Origin: Oscillospiraceae bacterium | GTDB taxonomy: Bacteria > Bacillota > Clostridia > Oscillospirales > Ruminococcaceae | Length of the DNA: 7,507 nt | Reading direction: 5' to 3' | Assembly: GCA_017828835.1 (NCBI GenBank) | Contig: JAGAEK010000146.1 | Location: forward strand, 1-7,507 | In this document: positions 1-5,494 of the stretch, in pieces | Layout of the letters: the number at the start of each line of letters is the position of its first letter | Numbering within the stretch: the stretch's first letter is position 1 | Translations under genes and position numbers: made by a program | Notes under the pieces: generated by a model | Told to the model about the DNA's origin: nothing | The model's database searches: none | What the model saw: the letters and a program-made list of their open reading frames with translations, nothing else

Positions 1-27
1 GACAAAACCGCGTTTTTGAAATATAAT
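1..27 (+). promoter_or_regulatory. Promoter of the tRNA-Ser gene (-35 cut by window edge)
   Basis: A perfect TATAAT -10 box lies at 22-27. The window begins with GACA (1-4), exactly 17 nt upstream of it, which fits the last four bases of a TTGACA -35 box whose first two bases are outside the window. Transcription would start near 34, about 20 nt before the mature tRNA 5' end. The -10 and spacing are seen; completion of the -35 is inferred. A TTGAAA at 16-21 is too close to any -10 to serve. Confidence 0.65.
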
Positions 28-52
28 GGTTATACTAAATATTTTTTAATTC

Positions 53-145
53 GGAGAAGTACTCAAGAGGCCGAAGAGGCGCCCCTGCTAAGGGTGTAGG
101 TCGGACATAACCGGCGCGAGAGTTCAAATCTCTCCTTCTCCGCCA
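53..145 (+). tRNA. tRNA-Ser (anticodon GCU)
   Basis: A class II tRNA with a long variable arm, as expected for serine. The acceptor stem pairs GGAGAAG (53-59) with CTTCTCC (135-141), the discriminator base is G142, and CCA (143-145) is encoded. The anticodon stem pairs 80-84 with 92-96 around a 7-nt loop; the anticodon GCT at 87-89 reads AGC and AGU codons. The T arm is GAGAG / TTCAAAT / CTCTC (118-134). All stems pair, with one G-T wobble in the anticodon stem, so the gene appears intact. It has its own promoter just upstream and a terminator just downstream, so it is probably a single-gene unit. Confidence 0.97.
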
Positions 146-186
146 AATGAGACGCAATTCTTTTGCGTCTCATTCACTATTTTTTT
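146..186 (+). terminator. Intrinsic terminator of the tRNA-Ser gene
   Basis: A perfect 12-bp stem pairs 146-157 with 163-174 around the loop TTCTT. Five bases later comes a run of seven T (180-186). It begins directly after the CCA end of the tRNA, so it should end the tRNA transcript, although read-through into the next small gene is possible. Confidence 0.85.
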
Positions 187-214
187 GTTGTAACCCTAAA
201 TAATTAATGGAGAA

Positions 215-220
215 AGAAGG
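215..220 (+). promoter_or_regulatory. Ribosome binding site deciding the start of the small peptide gene
   Basis: AGAAGG at 215-220 sits 7 nt before ATG 228. The in-frame ATG at 207 has only AT-rich sequence (CTAAATAATTA) ahead of it and no purine-rich site. This makes 228 the better start and puts the upstream ATG in the leader region. Confidence 0.7.
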
Positions 221-227
221 TTTTATT

Positions 228-590
228 ATGGAAAAAGTAAAAGAATTAAGAGAAAGACTAGAGAAAGATCTTGAAAAATTAGAAAAGGAAGAGGGACAAG
301 CTAGAGATGAAGATGCAATAAAAGGTCTTAAAAATTTAATTGCTTTGTCAGATGAAGAATTGATGAAAAATGTTGAAAATACAAGTAGTAAAGAAATGAC
401 AGATGAAGACTTAGATAATGTTGCAGGTGGTAGGAATTTGAACGATACATGGACATGTCCAGAATGCGGTAGAATCATATGCTTTAGTAGAAGTATGGAT
501 TCAAATATAAAAGATCATATTAGACACCATGAAGCATTACGCGAATTGTACGGTGATGCCTATGATAGAATTTTTCATTATAATAAATAA
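228..590 (+). CDS. Double-glycine leader peptide precursor with CPEC / His zinc-finger-like core
   Basis: A 120-residue protein of no family I can name with certainty. Residues 1-50 are strongly charged and likely helical or coiled-coil (EKVKELRERLEKDLEKLEKE). Residues 57-68 read MTDEDLDNVAGG, the classic double-glycine ending of leaders cut by C39-peptidase ABC transporters in bacteriocin, NHLP and Nif11-type systems. Cutting after G68 would free a 52-residue peptide (69-120) with C77-P-E-C80, another Cys at 85, and His at 97, 100, 101 and 117. The C-x2-C...H-x2-HH layout resembles a C2H2 zinc finger, but the 16-residue spacing between C80 and H97 is longer than the classical 12. Base composition is about 30% GC, far below the opp operon, which suggests transfer. 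The start at 228 follows AGAAGG; a start at 207 would add 7 residues. No transporter, peptidase or modifying enzyme lies nearby. Seen: motifs and composition. Inferred: secretion, cleavage and metal binding. It could instead be a cytoplasmic regulator. Confidence 0.75.
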   Translation: MEKVKELRERLEKDLEKLEKEEGQARDEDAIKGLKNLIALSDEELMKNVENTSSKEMTDEDLDNVAGGRNLNDTWTCPECGRIICFSRSMDSNIKDHIRHHEALRELYGDAYDRIFHYNK

Positions 591-592
591 TT

Positions 593-628
593 AAAAGAAA
601 AAGTCGCGCAAGCGGCTTTTTTCTTTTT
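593..628 (+). terminator. Intrinsic terminator after the peptide gene
   Basis: The stem GTCGC / GCGGC (603-607 with 612-616, one G-T wobble, loop GCAA) is extended by an A-run on the left pairing with a T-run on the right, and ends in a long T tract (617-628, broken by one C). It lies 2 nt after the stop codon. The A-run upstream means it could also work in the opposite direction. Confidence 0.85.
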
Positions 629-629
629 G

Positions 630-720
630 CACTCTTCACTATTCACTTTTCACTCTTCACTATTCACTCCTTCCCCGCGACTTTTTCAAGTGAAGAGGTA
701 AGAGTGAATAGTGAAGAAGT
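630..720. repeat. Inverted arms of degenerate 7-bp repeats (CACTNTT)
   Basis: The left arm holds six consecutive heptads (630-671): CACTCTT, CACTATT, CACTTTT, CACTCTT, CACTATT, CACTCCT. It can also be read as an 18-bp direct repeat, 630-647 and 651-668, with period 21. The right arm (686-720) holds the same heptads on the other strand: AAGAGTG (700-706) and AATAGTG (707-713), flanked by variants. The 15 bases at 654-668 are a perfect reverse complement of 703-717, enclosing a 34-nt spacer that includes a GC-rich stretch (CCCCGCG). No coding function is visible. Function unknown. Confidence 0.85.
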
Positions 721-727
721 TATGGTA

Positions 728-753
728 GCTTTGCTGCGCAAAGCATTGGCTTT
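728..753. repeat. Small alternative hairpins in the intergenic region
   Basis: GCTTTG (728-733) pairs with CAAAGC (739-744) around a 5-nt loop. The same right arm can instead pair AAAGC (740-744) with GCTTT (749-753) around ATTG. The two hairpins exclude each other. There is no T tract after the first one on either strand, so it is not an obvious terminator. It may be part of the neighbouring repeat element. Confidence 0.4.
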
Positions 754-782
754 AAAAAAACATACTATTATCCCCATCCACC

Positions 783-816
783 AAAATCAAAAGCGGCACC
801 AAGGTGCCGCTTTTAA
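783..816 (-). terminator. Intrinsic terminator of the opp operon
   Basis: A 12-base perfect inverted repeat (789-800 with 803-814, GC core GCGGCACC) with a very short loop sits 10 nt downstream of the oppF stop codon. Reading the - strand, the stem is followed by TTTTGATTTT. On the + strand it is followed by TTTTAATTTT, so it may stop transcription from both sides of this convergent junction. Confidence 0.88.
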
Positions 817-823
817 TTTTGCG

Positions 824-1801
824 TTATTGATTTTCTGCGTTATATAATTCGAGTTTCTTCAGTCTTTCCTCAAACGCGACCATATCTTCGTCGTTCGCGT
901 ATACGAAATGTCCCGGGCGGATCTCGCGCATTTCTCTCGGACTTGCTTCGGGATCGTCCTCTTCCTTCGTATATACGATCGAATCTCTCTGTTTTTCTAT
1001 GATCGGATCGGGCATCGGTACCGCGCTGAGCAGCGAGATCGTGTAAGGATGTACGGGATACCTGAACAGATCCTCCGATTCCGCGATTTCAACGATCTTA
1101 CCGAGATGAATAACAGCGATCCTGTCCGCGATAAATCTGACGACTGACAAATCGTGCGCAATGAAGAGATAAGTGAGATTCTTTTCCTTCTTGAGCTTGT
1201 TCATCAGGTTGAGTATCTGCGCTCTGATCGAAACGTCCAGAGCCGAAATGGGCTCGTCGGCAATTATCAGCTGCGGTTCCATGATCATTGCGCGGGCAAT
1301 ACCTACCCTTTGTCTTTGTCCGCCCGAAAATTCATGCGGGTATCTCGATTTATGTTCCGGGAGAAGTCCGACGTCTTCAAGCGCCTTATCGACCTTGGCG
1401 ATCCTGTCTTCTTCATCTTTGTAAAGATGGAAGTTGTACAATCCCTCGGAAATGCAGTATTCGATCGTGGCGCGCTCGTTGAGAGACGCGGCGGGATCCT
1501 GGAAGATCATCTGAATATTTCTGATGACGTTTCTGTCCTGCTTGCGCGAGATCTTACCGGAAATGCGTTCTCCGTTGAACAGTATCTCGCCCGCAGAACA
1601 CGGATTGATGCGGATGGCAGCTCGTCCGAGCGTTGTTTTTCCGCTGCCGGATTCGCCGACAAGAGCGAAAGTTTCTCCGCGGTAGATGTCAAAACTTGCG
1701 TCTTTGACCGCTTTGAACTTTTTCTTTTTTCCGATATCAAAGGAAATATCGACGTGCCTGATTGAGAGGATGACTTCGCGTTCGTTATTGTTCGTCGACA
1801 T
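824..1801 (-). CDS. oppF: Oligopeptide ABC transporter ATP-binding protein OppF (AmiF-like)
   Basis: A 325-residue cytoplasmic ATPase that pairs with OppD to power peptide import. Motifs in order: Walker A GESGSGKTT (49-57), Q-loop Q101 in IFQDP, ABC signature SGGQRQR (159-165), Walker B LIIADE (178-183), D-loop SALD (186-189), and H-loop H216. The C-terminal HPYT motif (251-254) typical of Opp/Dpp ATPases is present. The last 60 residues are very charged. ATG 1801 is chosen because GGGAGG lies 8 nt before it; an in-frame GTG at 1810 overlaps that site and cannot be its start. The gene overlaps the end of oppD by 17 nt, so coupled translation is likely. It is the last gene of the operon and a terminator follows. 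Confidence 0.95.
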   Translation of the reverse strand: MSTNNNEREVILSIRHVDISFDIGKKKKFKAVKDASFDIYRGETFALVGESGSGKTTLGRAAIRINPCSAGEILFNGERISGKISRKQDRNVIRNIQMIFQDPAASLNERATIEYCISEGLYNFHLYKDEEDRIAKVDKALEDVGLLPEHKSRYPHEFSGGQRQRVGIARAMIMEPQLIIADEPISALDVSIRAQILNLMNKLKKEKNLTYLFIAHDLSVVRFIADRIAVIHLGKIVEIAESEDLFRYPVHPYTISLLSAVPMPDPIIEKQRDSIVYTKEEDDPEASPREMREIRPGHFVYANDEDMVAFEERLKKLELYNAENQ

Positions 1802-2861
1802 AGAAGGCACCTCCCTTTCCAGTCATTTTTTCGATCTTCTCATGCAGATCTTGAATAACCTCCGGCTTTTCAAGAGAAGGCGCTCTCGGATCGAGCAGCC
1901 ACGTCTTTGCGTAATGCGTATCGCTGACGCGGAAGAACGGCGGCTCTTTTGCAAAGTCGATCTTAAGAGCATGAGGATTTCTCGGAGCAAACGAATCGCC
2001 GATTATCCTGTTGAAAAGAGACGGCGGCGTTCCGTTGATATAGTAAAGGTCCTCTCCCTTTACGCCGAGCTGAGGAAGCGACGACAGAAGCGCCCAGGTA
2101 TACGGATGCTTCGGATCGTAGAATATCTCTTCGACCGTTCCGTACTCGATGATCTGACCGCCGTACATAACGCCTACGCGGTCGGCGACTTTCGCAACGA
2201 CGCCGAGGTCGTGTGTGATGTAAATGGTCGTGAAACCGAGTTCTTTCTGCAGATCTTTTATCAATTTGATGATCTGCGCCTGGATCGTAACGTCAAGCGC
2301 CGTGGTCGGCTCGTCGCAAATGAGGATCTCCGGATGGCAACTGAGCGCAATGGCGATAACTATCCTTTGACGCATTCCGCCGGAATACTGGAAAGGATAC
2401 TCGTCAAAACGATCTGCGGCGTTAGGTATACCAACCCTTGCCATCATGCTGATCGCCTGCTCTTTTGCTTCCTGCTTGGAAATTTTCTGATGCTTTTCAA
2501 TGACCTCGACGATCTGGGAGCCGATCGTTTTGATCGGGTTGAGCGAAGTCATAGGATCCTGGAAAACGGTGGATATCTTCGCGCCGCGGATCCCTTCCCA
2601 GTCTTTATCGCTCTTGAGCTGAACGAGGTCGACGTCGTGGAACATGATCGAACCGTTCGTCACGCGGCCGTTCGATTCAAGCATACCGGTAAACGTTTTC
2701 GTAAATACCGATTTGCCGGAGCCGGATTCGCCGACGATAGCAAACGTTTCGCCTTCGTAGAGATCGAGAGAAACGTTTCTGATCGCCGTAAGATAGTTTT
2801 TACGGACTCTGAATTTAACTTCAATATCCTTTGCGGACAATATAATATTCTTTTCAGCCAT
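1785..2861 (-). CDS. oppD: Oligopeptide ABC transporter ATP-binding protein OppD (AmiE-like)
   Basis: A 358-residue cytoplasmic ATPase, partner of OppF. Motifs: Walker A GESGSGKS (44-51), Q101 in VFQDP, signature SGGMRQR (160-166), Walker B ILICDE (179-184), D-loop ALD (188-190), H217, and HPYTWALL (252-259). The C-terminal oligopeptide-transporter extension (about 260-330) is present, but the cysteines that bind an iron-sulfur cluster in many Dpp/Opp ATPases are absent: the region reads DSFAPRNPHAL and then VSDTHYAKTWLLDP, as I remember it from streptococcal AmiE-type proteins. The start is supported by AGGAGG (2867-2872) 5 nt upstream; the oppC stop codon TAG supplies the first AG of that site, so translation is tightly linked to oppC. 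Confidence 0.96.
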   Translation of the reverse strand: MAEKNIILSAKDIEVKFRVRKNYLTAIRNVSLDLYEGETFAIVGESGSGKSVFTKTFTGMLESNGRVTNGSIMFHDVDLVQLKSDKDWEGIRGAKISTVFQDPMTSLNPIKTIGSQIVEVIEKHQKISKQEAKEQAISMMARVGIPNAADRFDEYPFQYSGGMRQRIVIAIALSCHPEILICDEPTTALDVTIQAQIIKLIKDLQKELGFTTIYITHDLGVVAKVADRVGVMYGGQIIEYGTVEEIFYDPKHPYTWALLSSLPQLGVKGEDLYYINGTPPSLFNRIIGDSFAPRNPHALKIDFAKEPPFFRVSDTHYAKTWLLDPRAPSLEKPEVIQDLHEKIEKMTGKGGAFYVDEQ

Positions 2862-2870
2862 ACCGTCCTC

Positions 2871-3893
2871 CTATCTGTGCGTGCGGGGATCGGCCGCATC
2901 GGCAAGTTTCTGCCCCACGATATAAAGCGATATGGATATAATGGCCAGAATGGAAACCGGTATCCAGAACAGGTGCGGATATCCTCTCATGTACGAGGTA
3001 TAGTTCGATATCGTGCGTCCGAGAGAAGCATATTGCATTCCGAGACCGAGTCCCATATAGGACAGGAAGACCTCATAAGATATGAGTGCCGGAACCTGTC
3101 TTGAAATGTAGGTCATAATGACCGAGATGAGATACGGTAGTATGTTCTTCGTAACCATCGTCCAGGTGCTGGTGCCGAGGCATTTCGACGCGAGGTTGTA
3201 TTCACGGTCGCGGATGATCATAACTTGCGTTCTGATGAAGTACGCCACGAAGATCCAGTCGGTAACGGTCATCGTAAAGATCAGAGGACCGAAACCGTTT
3301 CCGAGAATATAGGAAAGGATCATGGCGATAAGCAGGAACGGGACGTTTGAAATGACGTTGTAGATCTCTATCATCCACTTGTCCATTTTTTTGGAAAAGC
3401 CCCAAATTGCGCCGACGATAATACCGACGATCATATCGATCGCCGTAGCCGCAAGACTGACGATGAGTGAGTTGCGTGCTCCTTCCCAAACGACGTCAAA
3501 GACCTCGTTTCCGATATCATCCGTTCCGAAAATATGTTCCGCAGATGGAGCGAGATACTTTCGGGAAGCGTCATTTATATAAGGGGCGTCCATCGGGTCG
3601 TAATTTGAAAACGACGGATAAATAAAAGAGAACGCCACAATGAAAATAACGAGTATCGAAACCGCAATGTTCATTTTACTGCCGACAAACGTCTTCCACA
3701 CAGACTTCCAATAGGAGTAGCGCGGAGCCGCGATGATCTCGGATTTTTTCTCGTCAAATTCGGCTTGGCAGAAGAGTTCGTCTTCGTTGACTGCAACTTC
3801 TTCCTCAGGTGAAACCGTCTCTTCGGGATTTTTGCCAAAATCCTTATCGAGGCGGTATTTATCAAACATGTGTTTTTTCAAGAAATTTATCAT
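2871..3893 (-). CDS. oppC: Oligopeptide ABC transporter permease OppC (AmiD-like)
   Basis: A 340-residue inner-membrane permease forming the channel with OppB. An acidic cytoplasmic tail of about 70 residues comes first, ending in the APRYSYW motif (56-62), then TM1 (about 73-93). The extracellular loop carries HIFGTDDIGNEVF (120-132), the OppC-type HxFGTDxxG motif. Further membrane segments lie near 142-165, 183-199, 203-222, 251-272 and 308-327. The cytoplasmic ATPase-contact (EAA) loop is around 231-253 (YNLASKCLG...LP). The end, ADAADPRTHR, is as expected for the family. The N-terminal tail is roughly 30 residues longer than in AmiD as I recall it. The ATG shares an ATGA overlap with the oppB stop, so coupling is likely; the only binding site ahead is a weak GGCGGG. 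Confidence 0.95.
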   Translation of the reverse strand: MINFLKKHMFDKYRLDKDFGKNPEETVSPEEEVAVNEDELFCQAEFDEKKSEIIAAPRYSYWKSVWKTFVGSKMNIAVSILVIFIVAFSFIYPSFSNYDPMDAPYINDASRKYLAPSAEHIFGTDDIGNEVFDVVWEGARNSLIVSLAATAIDMIVGIIVGAIWGFSKKMDKWMIEIYNVISNVPFLLIAMILSYILGNGFGPLIFTMTVTDWIFVAYFIRTQVMIIRDREYNLASKCLGTSTWTMVTKNILPYLISVIMTYISRQVPALISYEVFLSYMGLGLGMQYASLGRTISNYTSYMRGYPHLFWIPVSILAIISISLYIVGQKLADAADPRTHR

Positions 3894-5386
3894 GATCTGC
3901 CCGCCTTTTCACTGAGTGATATCCGAGGATCTACCTTGGTAAGTATGATGTCGCCGATAAACACAGCCAACACCGATATACCCGCGAACATAAACACAAG
4001 AGCCACGATCATTGAGTTATTATACTTGTTGATCGAATCAGGGAGCATTTTCCCCATACCGCCGACGGAATAAACCGCTTCGGTAATGATGGCGCCGGTA
4101 ATGCACACGGCAAGCGACGTCGGGATGCCGTGCGCGATCGGGATGATCGCGTTTTTGAAAATGTGCTTGCTGAATATTTCGTTTTTGTTGAGTCCCTTTG
4201 CCTTGGCAAATTTAACGTAGTCGGAATTCATTTGGTCTACGACATATCTTCTCATCCAGAGCATAAGGCCCGAGATAGAGGGGAGCGCCAAAGATATGGC
4301 AGGAAGGATCCACGAACGTATATCTCCGGAGCCGTACACAGTAAATACCGACGGCAAAGCAAACAACGCCGTGCCGATATATCTGAACAAATAGATGTAC
4401 GCAAGTGAAGGTACCGCTATAATAAAGATTATATAAATCATTCCGAGTTTATCAACCAGTTTATCCTTGTTCTTTGCCATGGCAACACCCATGGGAAGAC
4501 CAACAAGATATGACAAAACCATGGCGATAATGCCCATTATAAAGGACGTGCCTACCATTGACGGCTGATTTTTCCGGGTTTGATAATTTGCATAGTTATC
4601 GACAAATTTATTGCGATCCATTACATCCGGGTTATACTTGTAAGTCAGTGTGCCGAATATAATAGCCGACTCGGCGGTATAGCCGGTCTCAAAAGTAACT
4701 TCCCTTTTGACCTCTTCTCCCTGAGATTGGAAAATAACGTCAAGAACCTCAAATCCCTGGAAAGTCGGATATGATTTGCCGAGATTCAAAGTTATAATAT
4801 TTTGATGTATAAACGGGAAGATGGAATCTGTGTAAATAAGGTATTTGTGTACCGTACCGCTTCCGATCAGGGCAAGTCCGCCCGTCGGAGTGGTACCGAA
4901 TTTGATGTATCTCTCAAGATCCGGGTTATTGGGATCCTGAACTGCCCAAGGCGTGTCTATTTGTATAAGATTTCCGAACCATGTAAGAAGTCTTTTCGCT
5001 ATCGGAATATCTTTGAAAGCATAAAGTTTCTTGTTTGTGAATTCCGCGACCGTATATCCGTTTTTCTCGTACTCTTCCCTGAATTGTACTGATTCGACAG
5101 AGCCCGGTTCAATTGCAGCTTCAACGCGAGGATCGGCCTGACCGTACAATGCAACGCAATAATCCGAGATGGTTACATAATCAAGATATCCAAGCTTTTC
5201 CCACGTCGTATAAATATAGTTCGTTTTTTCATCCGGCTTTCCTCCGAGTTTGCGGAATGTCGGATCGTCAAAGAATATATTGTCACGGGGTATCAGCGTG
5301 AAAAGCAAAATAAAAACTATCACTATTATTATAAGCAGGGATATCAGCGATCTTAAAAGTCGCGAAAGCACGTAACCCTTTTTCAC
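3890..5386 (-). CDS. oppB: Oligopeptide ABC transporter permease OppB with large extracellular domain (AmiC-like)
   Basis: A 498-residue membrane permease, partner of OppC. TM1 is at about 12-32. It is followed by some 240 residues of extracellular sequence (about 34-275), then the five-helix transport domain (helices near 278-302, 314-336, 359-378, 418-440, 460-482). The EAA loop that contacts the ATPases is at 388-416 (SDYVKFAKAKGL...IIP), and the end carries VDPRIS (485-490). Enterobacterial OppB has about 300 residues; the insertion is the hallmark of AmiC-type permeases, which are also about 500 long. The start is set at GTG 5386 because AAGGAG (5393-5398) lies 6 nt before it. ATG codons at 5404 and 5425 are in frame, but the first overlaps the region just upstream of that site and the second lies inside the upstream stem-loop. 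Confidence 0.93.
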   Translation of the reverse strand: MKKGYVLSRLLRSLISLLIIIVIVFILLFTLIPRDNIFFDDPTFRKLGGKPDEKTNYIYTTWEKLGYLDYVTISDYCVALYGQADPRVEAAIEPGSVESVQFREEYEKNGYTVAEFTNKKLYAFKDIPIAKRLLTWFGNLIQIDTPWAVQDPNNPDLERYIKFGTTPTGGLALIGSGTVHKYLIYTDSIFPFIHQNIITLNLGKSYPTFQGFEVLDVIFQSQGEEVKREVTFETGYTAESAIIFGTLTYKYNPDVMDRNKFVDNYANYQTRKNQPSMVGTSFIMGIIAMVLSYLVGLPMGVAMAKNKDKLVDKLGMIYIIFIIAVPSLAYIYLFRYIGTALFALPSVFTVYGSGDIRSWILPAISLALPSISGLMLWMRRYVVDQMNSDYVKFAKAKGLNKNEIFSKHIFKNAIIPIAHGIPTSLAVCITGAIITEAVYSVGGMGKMLPDSINKYNNSMIVALVFMFAGISVLAVFIGDIILTKVDPRISLSEKAGRS

Positions 5387-5392
5387 AATAAT

Positions 5393-5398
5393 CTCCTT
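5393..5398 (-). promoter_or_regulatory. Ribosome binding site deciding the GTG start of oppB
   Basis: AAGGAG read on the - strand is 6 nt before GTG 5386. The two upstream in-frame ATGs have no comparable site at the right distance. The resulting N-terminus MKKGYVLSRLL gives the positive-inside start expected ahead of TM1. Confidence 0.75.
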
Positions 5399-5409
5399 AA
5401 TCATAACAA

Positions 5410-5442
5410 CGAGAGCCGGGAGCACAAGTCTTCCGGCTCTCG
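5410..5442 (-). promoter_or_regulatory. Stem-loop between oppA and oppB
   Basis: A perfect 10-bp, GC-rich inverted repeat (CGAGAGCCGG, 5410-5419 with 5433-5442) encloses a 13-nt loop. Beyond one mismatch, AACA and TGTT on the two sides extend it. On the - strand the stem is followed by TTGTTATG, not a true T tract, so it looks less like a full terminator than a partial terminator or a 3' stabiliser of the oppA message. In Opp-type operons such an element would let the binding protein be made in excess over the channel and ATPases; that role is inferred. Confidence 0.75.
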
Positions 5443-5454
5443 ATGTTTTGTGTC

Positions 5455-5478
5455 ATTTAATAATCGATTTAATAATCG
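5455..5478. repeat. Tandem 12-bp duplication
   Basis: ATTTAATAATCG occurs twice back to back (5455-5466 and 5467-5478) with no mismatch, in the gap just downstream of the oppA stop codon. It probably arose by slippage; it is AT-rich and lies between the oppA end and the stem-loop. Confidence 0.9.
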
Positions 5479-5494
5479 TAATTACGCGCAAGGA

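Noticed and set aside
175..214. Separate promoter for the peptide gene
   Set aside because: AT-rich hexamers such as TAATTA are present, but no -35 at a proper distance could be matched. Read-through from the tRNA promoter is equally possible, so no promoter is listed.
207..227. Upstream ATG 207 as start of the peptide gene
   Set aside because: No purine-rich site precedes it, while AGAAGG precedes ATG 228 at 7 nt. The seven extra residues add no motif.
170..478. 102-codon open frame on the - strand over the peptide gene
   Set aside because: It overlaps the tRNA terminator and is a Ser/Phe-rich low-complexity reverse of the Lys/Glu-rich leader; the + strand frame has the binding site and the GG leader motif.
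630..720. Reading the CACTNTT repeats as a CRISPR array
   Set aside because: Units are 7 bp, contiguous and degenerate with no unique spacers, and no cas gene is present.
1686..3104. 472-codon open frame antisense to oppF, oppD and oppC
   Set aside because: It crosses three real genes whose ABC and permease motifs are unmistakable on the other strand. The translation is Arg-rich and without domain character.
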